From assembly GCF_036379515.1 (NCBI RefSeq), contig NZ_DASVGN010000011.1, positions 62,001 through 126,000 on the forward strand: a DNA stretch of 64,000 bases, given 5' to 3'. Numbering within the stretch: the first letter of the stretch is position 1; each line of letters opens with the position of its first letter. Below are positions 15,876 to 23,368 of the stretch, piece after piece. Position numbers and translations under genes: made by a program. The notes below the pieces were generated by a model. That model searched no databases, had not been told where the DNA came from, and saw only the letters and a list, made by a program, of their open reading frames with translations. Source of the stretch: Castellaniella sp036379515 (GTDB lineage: Bacteria > Pseudomonadota > Gammaproteobacteria > Burkholderiales > Burkholderiaceae_B).

Positions 15876-16985
15876 ATGGCCATGAATGCTGCAAACCCTT
15901 CTGTATCCGTTGACACCCTGATTCCCGTGACCGTGCTCACGGGATTTCTGGGTGCGGGCAAGACCACGCTGTTGCGCCGGATTCTCACGGAATACCACGG
16001 TCAGCGCATTGCCGTCATCGAAAACGAATACGGCGAAGAAAACATCGACAACGACGTGCTCGTGCAAGACAGCGAAGAGCAGATCGTGCAGCTGAGCAAC
16101 GGCTGCGTCTGCTGCACGGTGCGCGGCGATCTGGTCAACGCGCTCAACGACCTTGCCGTGCAACGCGAGGCGGGCACCCTGCACTTTGACCGCGTCATCA
16201 TTGAAACCACCGGCATGGCGAACCCGGGCCCGGTGTGCCAGACCTTCTTCATGGACGACGACGTAGCCGAGACATACAAGCTCGACGCCGTCGTCACGGT
16301 GGTGGATGCCAAGCACGGCATGGCCACCCTGGATCGCCAGGAAGAGGCGCAGCAGCAGGTGGGCTTTGCCGACCGCATCCTGATTTCCAAAAAAGACCTG
16401 GTCAACGACGCCGACTACGAAGCGTTGCGTTCACGCATCATGCACATCAACCCGCGTGCGACCATCGCGCCGGTTAATTTCGGCGAAACCGACCTGCACA
16501 CGCTGCTGGACGTGAGCGGCTTCAACATCGACGACATCCTGAACATCGACCCGGAATTCCTGAGCGAACAGGACGAAGACCACCACGATCATGAGCACCA
16601 CCACCATGATCACGGTCACGACGACGAAGACGGGCACCACGAATGCGGCCCCAGCTGCAGCCACGATCACCACCACTCTCACCACGACGACGCCATCGGG
16701 ACCTTCCTGTTCCGCTCTGACCGGCCCTTTGATCCCGAGCGCCTGGAAGACTTCCTGAGCGGCATCGTGCAGGTCTATGGCACCGACCTGCTGCGCTACA
16801 AGGGCATTCTGTACATCAAAGGCATCAAGCGCCGCATGGTGTTCCAGGGTGTCCACATGCTGATGGGAGCCGAGCCCGGCAAGGCTTGGCAAGCCAGTGA
16901 AAAACCGAATACCCGTATGGTGTTCATCGGCCGTAAACTGCCCCGAGAGATCTTTACTCAGGGGCTCGAACAATGCCTGGCCTAA
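15876..16985 (+). CDS. COG0523 (CobW/YjiA/ZigA) GTPase, putative metal chaperone
   Basis: G3E-family GTPase of about 369 residues. The P-loop is GFLGAGKTT, a Mg-binding segment is ENEYGEENID, the metal-binding motif is CVCC (in NGCVCCTVRGDL), and the base-recognition motif is SKKDLVN. A long His/Asp-rich linker (DEDHHDHEHHHH through HHSHHDD, with two Cys in ECGPSCSHD) precedes the CobW C-terminal domain. These features suggest a zinc-handling chaperone rather than cobalamin synthesis. The nearby zur-znu system supports this. No zur-like palindrome was found in its own leader. ATGs at 15876 and 15882 are both possible starts. Confidence 0.82.
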   Translation: MAMNAANPSVSVDTLIPVTVLTGFLGAGKTTLLRRILTEYHGQRIAVIENEYGEENIDNDVLVQDSEEQIVQLSNGCVCCTVRGDLVNALNDLAVQREAGTLHFDRVIIETTGMANPGPVCQTFFMDDDVAETYKLDAVVTVVDAKHGMATLDRQEEAQQQVGFADRILISKKDLVNDADYEALRSRIMHINPRATIAPVNFGETDLHTLLDVSGFNIDDILNIDPEFLSEQDEDHHDHEHHHHDHGHDDEDGHHECGPSCSHDHHHSHHDDAIGTFLFRSDRPFDPERLEDFLSGIVQVYGTDLLRYKGILYIKGIKRRMVFQGVHMLMGAEPGKAWQASEKPNTRMVFIGRKLPREIFTQGLEQCLA

Positions 16986-16997
16986 CGGGGCCAGGCA
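16974..16997 (+). other. Stem-loop spanning the GTPase stop codon
   Basis: TGCCTGGCC-N6-GGCCAGGCA, a perfect 9-bp stem that includes the stop codon region and ends 18 bases before dksA. There is no U-tract. It may be an mRNA processing or stability element between the two genes, or a weak attenuator. Confidence 0.4.
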
Positions 16998-17015
16998 CAC
17001 AAAGAGGGACGCAAC

Positions 17016-17456
17016 ATGGCTAGCAAATCCAGCACCAAATCCCCGGTCCGGCTGCTGACCGAAACCGAACTGTTGGCAATGCCGGAAAAGGACTACATGA
17101 ACGAGGCCCAGCTAGCGTTCTTCCGCGACCGCCTGCACCAGCTCGAACACGAAATCCTCACCAACGCGGGCGCCACCACCGAAAACCTGCGCGAAACCCA
17201 GTACGTTCCCGATCCCGCCGACCGCGCCACGATCGAGGAAGAGCACGCGCTCGAACTGCGCACGCGCGACCGCGAACGCAAGCTCCTGAAAAAGGTCCAG
17301 CAGGCCATCGCCCGCATCGACGCCGGCGAATACGGTTACTGCGAAGAAACCGGTGAACCCATCGGCATCGCCCGGCTGTTGGCACGCCCCACGGCCACTC
17401 TGTCACTCGAAGCGCAAGAGCGTCGCGAGATGCGCCAGAAGCTCTACGGCGACTGA
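17016..17456 (+). CDS. dksA: DksA, RNA polymerase-binding factor (Cys-poor type)
   Basis: Secondary-channel RNA polymerase regulator of 146 residues that mediates the stringent response with ppGpp. The coiled coil (about 30-105) keeps the tip DPADR, with D66 and D69 matching the E. coli pair needed for function, and the RTRDRERKLLKKV stretch. In the zinc-finger region only C109 remains: the other three ligand positions are T112, S130 and A133 (GYCEETGEPIG...ARPTATLSLEAQ). Such zinc-independent DksA proteins are known in proteobacteria. AGAGGGA precedes the ATG. It sits between the metal GTPase and hslVU. Confidence 0.93.
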   Translation: MASKSSTKSPVRLLTETELLAMPEKDYMNEAQLAFFRDRLHQLEHEILTNAGATTENLRETQYVPDPADRATIEEEHALELRTRDRERKLLKKVQQAIARIDAGEYGYCEETGEPIGIARLLARPTATLSLEAQERREMRQKLYGD

Positions 17457-17483
17457 CCTCGCGCATCCTGCACACAGAACCTT

Positions 17484-17517
17484 ACAAGAGAAGCCCAGGC
17501 GGCTTCTCTTGTATTTT
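17484..17517 (+). terminator. Intrinsic terminator of dksA
   Basis: A perfect 12-bp stem (ACAAGAGAAGCC with GGCTTCTCTTGT) and 5-base loop, followed by ATTTT. It lies 28 bases after the dksA stop. Its right arm overlaps the predicted -35 of the hslVU heat-shock promoter. Confidence 0.85.
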
Positions 17518-17536
17518 GGCGCCTCGACCCCCATAT
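17508..17536 (+). promoter_or_regulatory. Predicted sigma-32 promoter of hslVU
   Basis: CTTGTAT (17508-17514), 14-base spacer, CCCCATAT (17529-17536). This closely matches the heat-shock sigma consensus CTTGAAA-N11-16-CCCCATnT. The predicted start near 17542 leaves a leader of about 20 bases before hslV. The rpoH gene for this sigma factor is in the same window. Confidence 0.7.
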
Positions 17537-17539
17537 GCT

Positions 17540-17558
17540 GTTCTCAACACTCGAGAAC
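17540..17558 (+). promoter_or_regulatory. 5'-end hairpin of the hslVU mRNA
   Basis: GTTCTC-N7-GAGAAC, a perfect 6-bp stem at the predicted 5' end of the transcript and immediately before the hslV ATG. A comparable inverted repeat in the E. coli hslVU leader is reported, as I recall, to stabilise the message. Confidence 0.45.
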
Positions 17559-17561
17559 CCT

Positions 17562-18095
17562 ATGGAACAATTTCACGCCACCACCATCGTCTGCGTTCGT
17601 CGCGGTGACGCCGTTGCCTTGGGTGGCGACGGCCAGGTCACCCTGGGCAATATCGTCATCAAGGGCACGGCACGCAAGATTCGCCGCCTGTATCACGACA
17701 AGGTGCTCGCGGGTTTTGCCGGGGCTACGGCCGACGCCTTCACGTTGCAAGAGCGTTTCGAGGCCAAGCTCGAAAAGCACCAGGGTCACCTCATGCGCGC
17801 CGCCGTCGAACTCACCCGAGACTGGCGTACTGATCGGGTGCTGCGCCGGCTGGAAGCCATGCTCATCGTGGCCGATCAGGAACACACGCTGATTCTTTCC
17901 GGAAACGGTGACGTGCTGGAGCCCGAACACGGCATTGCCGCGATCGGATCAGGGGGAGCCTATGCCCAATCGGCCGCACGGGCCCTGCTTGAAAACACCG
18001 AGATAACGCCGGCAGAAGTCGTCAAGAAGTCACTGGAAATCGCAGGTGACCTCTGCATCTATACCAACCAGAACCACATCGTCGAAACCCTATAG
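17562..18095 (+). CDS. hslV: HslV, ATP-dependent protease proteolytic subunit
   Basis: Threonine peptidase of 177 residues that forms the double hexamer of the HslUV (ClpYQ) protease. A short propeptide MEQFHA precedes the catalytic threonine in TTIVCVRRGD, so T7 becomes the new N-terminus. A lysine corresponding to the active-site Lys is in IKGTARKIRR. The SGNGD and GSGGAYAQSAARAL segments are family hallmarks. The ATG at 17562 is preferred over a start nine codons upstream, which would fall inside the predicted promoter leader. Confidence 0.96.
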   Translation: MEQFHATTIVCVRRGDAVALGGDGQVTLGNIVIKGTARKIRRLYHDKVLAGFAGATADAFTLQERFEAKLEKHQGHLMRAAVELTRDWRTDRVLRRLEAMLIVADQEHTLILSGNGDVLEPEHGIAAIGSGGAYAQSAARALLENTEITPAEVVKKSLEIAGDLCIYTNQNHIVETL

Positions 18096-18104
18096 GCCCC
18101 CGCT

Positions 18105-19436
18105 ATGTCCGCCACCAACATGACTCCCAAAGAAATCGTTTCGGAACTGGACAAGCACATCGTGGGCCAGGAAAAAGCCAAGCGTTCCGTGGCAGTCGCG
18201 CTGCGCAACCGCTGGCGCCGCCAGCAGGTTGCTGAGCCGCTGCGCCACGAAATTGTGCCCAAGAACATCCTCATGATCGGCCCCACCGGGGTGGGCAAGA
18301 CAGAGATCGCGCGGCGCCTCGCACGCCTGGCCAACGCCCCCTTCATCAAGATCGAAGCCACCAAATTCACCGAGGTAGGCTACGTAGGACGTGACGTGGA
18401 TACCATCGTCCGCGATCTGGTCGAGGTCGCCGTCAAGCAGACACGCGAAAGCGCGATGCGCCAAGTGCGGTCACTGGCGGAAGACGCCGCCGAAGACCGC
18501 ATTCTGGACGCTCTGCTGCCCTCTGCACGCAACGCCCATGGCGAGCCCGAGCGCGAAGAAAACAACACGCGCCAGATCTTCCGCAAACGCCTGCGCGAGG
18601 GCAAGCTCGACGACACCGAACTCGACATCGAGGTGGCCCAGACTGCGCCGCGCATGGAAATCATGGCCCCTCCCGGAATGGAGGAAATGACCGAGCAATT
18701 GCGTGGCATGTTCGCTGGCCTGGCACAAGGCAAGACGAAATCGCGCAAGCTCACCGTCAAGGAAGCCTTTCGCCTCATCACGGAAGAAGAAGCCGCCCGA
18801 CGCATCAACGAAGAAGAGTTGCGGACCCAAGCCGTCACGCTGGCTGAACAGCACGGCATCGTCTTTCTGGATGAAATCGACAAAATTGCCTCGCGGCAAG
18901 AGCAAGGCGGGGCCGACGTGTCACGTCAGGGCGTGCAGCGCGATCTGTTGCCCCTGGTCGAAGGCACCACCGTCAACACCAAATACGGCACGGTGAAGAC
19001 CGACCATATCCTGTTCATCGCCTCGGGTGCCTTCCACTTGTCCCGCCCGTCGGACCTGATCCCGGAGCTGCAAGGTCGCTTCCCCATCCGGGTAGAGCTC
19101 GACTCGCTCAGTGCCGAAGATTTCGTGCGGATTCTAAGCGCCACCGACGCCTCGCTGACCAAGCAGTACACCGCACTGCTGGCTACCGAGGACGTGACGC
19201 TGGACTTCCATGAAGACGGCATTCGCCGCCTGGCGGAACTGGCCTTCGCAGTGAACGAAACCACCGAGAACATCGGCGCCCGCAGGCTCTACACCGTGAT
19301 GGAAAAACTCCTGGAAGACCTGTCGTTCGAGGCTGCCAGCCCCGGGGAACAGACTGTCGTGATCGATGCCCATTACGTGGATGAGAAGCTCTCGGAGACG
19401 GCCGGCAGTCAGGATCTCGCGCGCTACGTGCTGTAA
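18105..19436 (+). CDS. hslU: HslU, ATPase subunit of HslUV protease
   Basis: AAA+ unfoldase of 443 residues. The N-terminal segment is TPKEIVSELDKHIVGQEKAKR, Walker A is GPTGVGKTEIARRLA (about 60-74), then the I-domain (about 110-230), Walker B GIVFLDEIDKIA, sensor and arginine-finger region RPSDLIPELQGRFPIRVEL, and a C-terminus ending SQDLARYVL that inserts into HslV. It starts nine bases after hslV and shares its heat-shock promoter. Confidence 0.97.
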   Translation: MSATNMTPKEIVSELDKHIVGQEKAKRSVAVALRNRWRRQQVAEPLRHEIVPKNILMIGPTGVGKTEIARRLARLANAPFIKIEATKFTEVGYVGRDVDTIVRDLVEVAVKQTRESAMRQVRSLAEDAAEDRILDALLPSARNAHGEPEREENNTRQIFRKRLREGKLDDTELDIEVAQTAPRMEIMAPPGMEEMTEQLRGMFAGLAQGKTKSRKLTVKEAFRLITEEEAARRINEEELRTQAVTLAEQHGIVFLDEIDKIASRQEQGGADVSRQGVQRDLLPLVEGTTVNTKYGTVKTDHILFIASGAFHLSRPSDLIPELQGRFPIRVELDSLSAEDFVRILSATDASLTKQYTALLATEDVTLDFHEDGIRRLAELAFAVNETTENIGARRLYTVMEKLLEDLSFEAASPGEQTVVIDAHYVDEKLSETAGSQDLARYVL

Positions 19437-19464
19437 TTCGACCCACGCTGTGCATCATGCAGGC

Positions 19465-19489
19465 GGTCACGCACCTTCAGTGCGTGGCC
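19465..19489 (+). terminator. Probable terminator after hslU
   Basis: GGTCACGCAC-CTTCA-GTGCGTGGCC forms a 10-bp stem with one U-G pair, followed by TCATTTCTT. It lies 28 bases after hslU and two bases before the convergent gene's stop, so it may serve both strands weakly. Confidence 0.6.
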
Positions 19490-19490
19490 G

Positions 19491-19793
19491 TCATTTCTTG
19501 AGCGCCACGATGCGATACTGGCCGCCCGCGCGCTCGGCCGTGAAGCTCACGGAATCGCCTACCGCAATGCCGTTGAGCAGCGCCGGGGCGACGTGATACA
19601 CCAGAATCATGGCCGGCAGGTTCAGGGCCGAAATCGCGCCCTGGCGCACGGCCAGCTTGCCTTGCACAGCGTCGATGCGCACCACCGAGCCGTGCCCTTG
19701 TGCCTGAACGGGCTGCGCGGCCGCTGCCAACACCGGGACGCCGAGTGCCGCAAGCACTGCGGAAGTCAGGACGCCCGCCAATGAAGAACGCAT
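19491..19793 (-). CDS. Periplasmic CusF/CopK-like copper-binding protein (degenerate site)
   Basis: Small exported protein of 100 residues. It has a signal peptide (through about residue 30), then a CusF-like beta-barrel pattern (HGSVVRIDAVQGKLAV...ALNLPAMILVYHV...VGDSVSFTAERAGGQYRI). E. coli CusF binds Cu/Ag through His36, Trp44, Met47 and Met49 (NWPEMTM). Here the equivalent stretch is NLPAMIL: only the central Met is kept, Trp and the second Met are Leu, and the His position looks like Arg. AGGAG supports the ATG at 19793. It may have lost Cu(I) binding or use other residues. Confidence 0.68.
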   Translation of the reverse strand: MRSSLAGVLTSAVLAALGVPVLAAAAQPVQAQGHGSVVRIDAVQGKLAVRQGAISALNLPAMILVYHVAPALLNGIAVGDSVSFTAERAGGQYRIVALKK

Positions 19794-19914
19794 GGAATAC
19801 ACTCCTGCCTGAAAGAACCCTGTCCCCCATCCCAAGGATCAGGGCATCTGTTCCAGCATAACCGCTTTGCGGCCCGCCCCGCGCGACGGGCCCAGGACAC
19901 GACGAAGGACTCTC

Positions 19915-20421
19915 TTGCCTACACCCATTCCCGGCTATTGCCTGCGCGCTGCGCGCGAATCCGACATTCCGACGATCCACGCCCTGATGCGCGAAATGGC
20001 TGAATTCGAAAAGCTCACGGACACTTTCAAAGCGACCCCCCAGAGCCTGCACACCAGTTTCTTCGGTGCCCACCCGGCAGCCCACTGCCTGGTGATCACA
20101 ACTGAAAACGCACCAGACACGGCCATTGCCTACATCATGTGGTTCCATAACTACTCCAGCTTTCTGGATCGGCGCGGCCTGTATCTGGAAGACGTCTACA
20201 TTTCGCCCGCTCATCGAGGAAAAGGTCTGGGCGGCTGGGTGCTCAAGCACCTGGCCGCACTGGCCCTGGAGCTGGGGTGCGGTCGCTTCGAATGGGTGGT
20301 GCTGGACTGGAACGACAACGCCATCGAGTTCTACAAACACCACGGGGGCCAGATCCTGCACGACTGGCGTGTCGTACGCGTCACAGGCGAAGCGTTGCAG
20401 CAGCTTGCCACCCGCGACTGA
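19915..20421 (+). CDS. GNAT acetyltransferase, SSAT-like
   Basis: Acetyl-CoA-dependent N-acetyltransferase of 168 residues. Motif A for CoA binding is YISPAHRGKGLGGWVLKHLA. The preceding YLEDVYI and the later DWNDNAIEFYKHHGG match the spermidine/spermine or thialysine acetyltransferase (SAT1-like) subgroup. The start is a TTG with GAAGGA upstream; no ATG lies near the domain start. Its actual amine substrate is not known. It is followed after 14 bases by the cobalamin adenosyltransferase gene. Confidence 0.8.
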   Translation: MPTPIPGYCLRAARESDIPTIHALMREMAEFEKLTDTFKATPQSLHTSFFGAHPAAHCLVITTENAPDTAIAYIMWFHNYSSFLDRRGLYLEDVYISPAHRGKGLGGWVLKHLAALALELGCGRFEWVVLDWNDNAIEFYKHHGGQILHDWRVVRVTGEALQQLATRD

Positions 20422-20435
20422 ATCCAGGAGCCAGC

Positions 20436-21005
20436 ATGTCCATTCGAGTTTCCATCGTCAGCACACGCACCGGGGATGACGGCACCACAGGCCTGGGCGA
20501 CAAACGCAGGGTGCCCAAGGACGCACCCCGCATCGCCGCGCTGGGTGAAGTGGATGAGCTCAACAGCGCACTGGGTCTATGGCGCACCCAGACCCTGCCG
20601 GCCGCGATTGACGCCCTGCTCGATCAGATCCAGCAAGACCTCTTCGATCTGGGCGGGGAACTGTGCATTCCCGGCACGCAGGTCTTGTCGGAGAATCAAG
20701 TGCACGCGCTGGATGAGGCTCTGACGCATTACAACGCCGAACTGGGACCGCTGACGGAATTCATCCTGCCGGGCGGCACGGCTGCGGCGGCGCACGCCCA
20801 CATGGTCCGCACTGTGGCACGCAGGGCAGAGCGATCCGTCGTAACCCTGGCGCGTGAGGAATCGGTGAACGCCCCCGTGCTGCACTACCTGAACCGGCTG
20901 TCGGACCTGTGTTTCGTGCTGGCGCGTTTTCTCAACCGATCCGCGGGGGTTACCGACGTGCTGTGGAGAGGCCCGACGGCTAAGCCCACGCCTGAGCAAA
21001 CCTGA
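20436..21005 (+). CDS. PduO-type cob(I)alamin adenosyltransferase
   Basis: ATP:corrinoid adenosyltransferase of 189 residues that would attach the 5'-deoxyadenosyl ligand of coenzyme B12. The family ATP-binding motif TRTGDDGTTGLGDKRRVPKD is at the N-terminus. The central GEVDELNSALG and the C-terminal RRAERSVV...LNRLSDLCFVLARFLNR segments are diagnostic of PduO/EutT-like enzymes. CAGGAG supports the ATG at 20436. Its last 26 bases overlap the convergent lipB gene. Confidence 0.92.
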   Translation: MSIRVSIVSTRTGDDGTTGLGDKRRVPKDAPRIAALGEVDELNSALGLWRTQTLPAAIDALLDQIQQDLFDLGGELCIPGTQVLSENQVHALDEALTHYNAELGPLTEFILPGGTAAAAHAHMVRTVARRAERSVVTLAREESVNAPVLHYLNRLSDLCFVLARFLNRSAGVTDVLWRGPTAKPTPEQT

Positions 21006-21624
21006 GGGCCAATGCGTCGCCGGTCGCCACCAGACCGGCCTCCACCCCGCACGAACGCATGTCCACCGTCTGCAGGCCCACGTAGCCGCACGGGTTGATG
21101 CCTGAAAAGGGTGAAAGGTCCATGTCCACATTCAGCGCCACACCGTGATAGGCGCAGCCGTGGTGGACCTTCACGCCCAGCGCAGCGATCTTGGCCAGCG
21201 CCACGCCCTGCGGGTGTTGCAGCGCGGATTGCGGCACATAGACGCCCGGCGCACCAGGCTTGCGGCAAGCGCCCGCCACCCCGGCCTGCGCCAGGACGTC
21301 CAGCACGCACTGTTCCAGCAGATGCACGAACTCTTTCACGTAAATGCCATGGCGACGCAAGTCGACCAGGGTGTAGAGCACCACCTGACCAGGGCCATGA
21401 TAGGTGACCTGACCGCCGCGATTGCAGTGCACGACCGGAATGCCATGGGGATTCAGGATATGTTCCTCACGCCCTGCCTGACCCAGCGTGTAGACCGGTG
21501 CATGCTCCACCAGCCACAGGACATCGTCGGTCTCGGGCGTACGGCCTTCGGTGAAGGCCTGCATGGCCTGCCACACCGGCCGGTAAGACGCCGGCCGCTC
21601 CAGCCACCGTATCTGCATGGCCAC
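20980..21624 (-). CDS. lipB: Octanoyl-[acyl carrier protein]:protein octanoyltransferase
   Basis: Transferase of 214 residues moving octanoyl groups from ACP to lipoyl domains in lipoate synthesis. The family motif RGGQVTYHGPGQ (69-80) is intact. The catalytic pair is K145 (AKIAALGVKVHHGCAYHG) and C179 (FSGINPCG). It is preceded by a DUF493 gene two bases upstream, the usual ybeD-lipB arrangement. lipA is not in the window: the next genes belong to other pathways. Its 3' end overlaps the convergent adenosyltransferase gene. Confidence 0.95.
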   Translation of the reverse strand: MAMQIRWLERPASYRPVWQAMQAFTEGRTPETDDVLWLVEHAPVYTLGQAGREEHILNPHGIPVVHCNRGGQVTYHGPGQVVLYTLVDLRRHGIYVKEFVHLLEQCVLDVLAQAGVAGACRKPGAPGVYVPQSALQHPQGVALAKIAALGVKVHHGCAYHGVALNVDMDLSPFSGINPCGYVGLQTVDMRSCGVEAGLVATGDALALRFAQAWA

Positions 21625-21626
21625 GC

Positions 21627-21902
21627 CTACAACACCACCGAGACCATCTCGTGGCCGTGCAAGGCGCGATACAGATCGTCCAGCTGCGCGCGCGAATGCA
21701 CACGTACCGTCAGGGTCAGCCCCACGTAGCGTCCACCCGAGCTGGCACGGACCTCGATGGTATCGGCGTCAAACGCGGGATCAAAGCCACTCACGACCTC
21801 AGCCATCGCCGGCAGGAATTCGTCGCGCGCCGGCCCCATGACCTTGATCGGAAAGTCACAGGGATAAACAATCAGGGAATCAGCGGGTGGCGAAATCGGC
21901 AT
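21627..21902 (-). CDS. DUF493 (YbeD-like) protein
   Basis: Small ACT-like fold protein of 91 residues with the family segment DSLIVYPCDFPIKVMG at its start and ASSGGRYVGLTLTVRVHSRAQLDDLYRAL later. It is conserved next to dac and lipB genes in many proteobacteria; its role is unclear. The ATG at 21902 matches the family's normal N-terminus. The frame is open upstream to 21962, overlapping the carboxypeptidase stop, but the extra residues (MVVAGACLVSPAAAVDD) are not family-like. Confidence 0.88.
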   Translation of the reverse strand: MPISPPADSLIVYPCDFPIKVMGPARDEFLPAMAEVVSGFDPAFDADTIEVRASSGGRYVGLTLTVRVHSRAQLDDLYRALHGHEMVSVVL

Positions 21903-21958
21903 GACAGGGTCGTCGACAGCCGCTGCCGGCGAAACGAGACATGCGCCGGCAACGACCA

Positions 21959-23230
21959 TCACTTGAACATCAGGTGGATCTTGTCGATCATACGACCAAA
22001 GAAGCCCGCCTGGGGCACGCTCTGCTGAACCACCAGTGGTTCCTGGCGCAGCGTCTTGTTACCCAGCGTGACGACCAAGGTCCCGGCACGAGCGCCCGCC
22101 GTCAGCGGTGCCATGAGCGGCTGGGTATAGCGGGCCTCGGTCTTGAGGTCGTCTGCCTTGCCGCGCGGCACCGTTACCCACAGCGGCTTTTCCACGCCAA
22201 GGCCGACCGTGTCACTAGTCCCTTCCCACACGCGGGCCGACACTGCCGGTTTGGTCTTGTCCAGCAGCTTGACCGTGTCGAAATTCTTGAAGCTCCAGTT
22301 CAGCAGCTTCAGGCTGCTTTCGGTGCGCGCCGCATCGCTGGGCGTGTCGACCACGACCGTCACCACACGGCGACCATCTCTCAGCGCCGTCGCAATCAGG
22401 CAGTAGCCAGCCGACTGGGTATGGCCCGTCTTGAGCCCGTCGACCGTCTGGTCCGCCCACAGCAAGCGGTTGCGGTTGCTCTGCTTGATGTTGTTCCAGG
22501 TGAAATCCTTCTGGCTGAAGTAATGCATGTACTGCGGGAATTTCTGCACCAACGCCCGCGAAAGAATCGCAAGATCTTGCACCGTCGTGTAATGATTCGG
22601 ATCAGGCAGGCCCGTGGAATTCACATAATGCGTGTGCGTCATGCCCAGCTTTTGCGCCTCTTGATTCATGAGCGCCGCAAAGGCGGACTCGCTGCCCGCC
22701 ACGGCTTCCGCCAGCGCCACCGTCGCGTCGTTGCCCGACTGCACGATCATGCCCTGCAGCAGGTCGTTGACGTCGACATCGGTGTTGGGCTTCACGAACA
22801 TGCGTGAACCTTCGGTCTTCCAGGCCTTCTCCGAAATATGCACCTTCTGGTCGAGTTTGAGCCGGCCGCTATCGAGCGCCATGAAAATGACGTAGTCGGA
22901 CATCAGCTTGGTAAGCGACGCCGGTTCCACGGCCTCTTGCGGGTTCTGTGCCGCAATGATCTGGCCGCTGGTCGCATCCAGTGTCAACCACGCCTTGGCT
23001 GACAACGCCGGAGCCGGAATGTTGGACAGCGCACTGACCATGTCCAGCGCAGGTTCCGCCTTTTGCGCTGCCCCCGGAGCAGTGGCTGGTGCCGCTGCCG
23101 CCGGGCTGGAGCTGGGCACAGGCGCCTTCTGAGCCCAGGCGGCTCCAGGGACGGCAAGCGCCAGACTCACGGCAAAAGCGACGGCAGACAGGCTGCGATG
23201 AAACGAAGGGTGGGAATTCAAGGGCGTCAT
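21959..23230 (-). CDS. Serine D-Ala-D-Ala carboxypeptidase (PBP5/6-like)
   Basis: Penicillin-binding protein of 423 residues that trims peptidoglycan pentapeptides in the periplasm. It has a signal peptide ending at AWAQ, then a Pro/Ala-rich linker (about 35-60). Catalytic motifs are SLTK (S105, K108), SGN (165-167) and KTG (267-269). A PBP5-type C-terminal domain and an amphipathic anchor ending near GRMIDKIHLMFK follow. The ATG at 23230 gives a normal signal peptide. It is followed by DUF493-lipB as in many proteobacteria. Confidence 0.93.
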   Translation of the reverse strand: MTPLNSHPSFHRSLSAVAFAVSLALAVPGAAWAQKAPVPSSSPAAAAPATAPGAAQKAEPALDMVSALSNIPAPALSAKAWLTLDATSGQIIAAQNPQEAVEPASLTKLMSDYVIFMALDSGRLKLDQKVHISEKAWKTEGSRMFVKPNTDVDVNDLLQGMIVQSGNDATVALAEAVAGSESAFAALMNQEAQKLGMTHTHYVNSTGLPDPNHYTTVQDLAILSRALVQKFPQYMHYFSQKDFTWNNIKQSNRNRLLWADQTVDGLKTGHTQSAGYCLIATALRDGRRVVTVVVDTPSDAARTESSLKLLNWSFKNFDTVKLLDKTKPAVSARVWEGTSDTVGLGVEKPLWVTVPRGKADDLKTEARYTQPLMAPLTAGARAGTLVVTLGNKTLRQEPLVVQQSVPQAGFFGRMIDKIHLMFK

Positions 23231-23368
23231 GAGCGGATAACCCGGGGAACACAATCAAGAATCGCTCATTATAGGCAGCAGCCCACACCACAACCTGAAG
23301 CACGGGCCGCAAATCGCGACAAAACGCAAGCAACTGAAACGTCCTGGATCGCTCTGATGCATCTGCCC

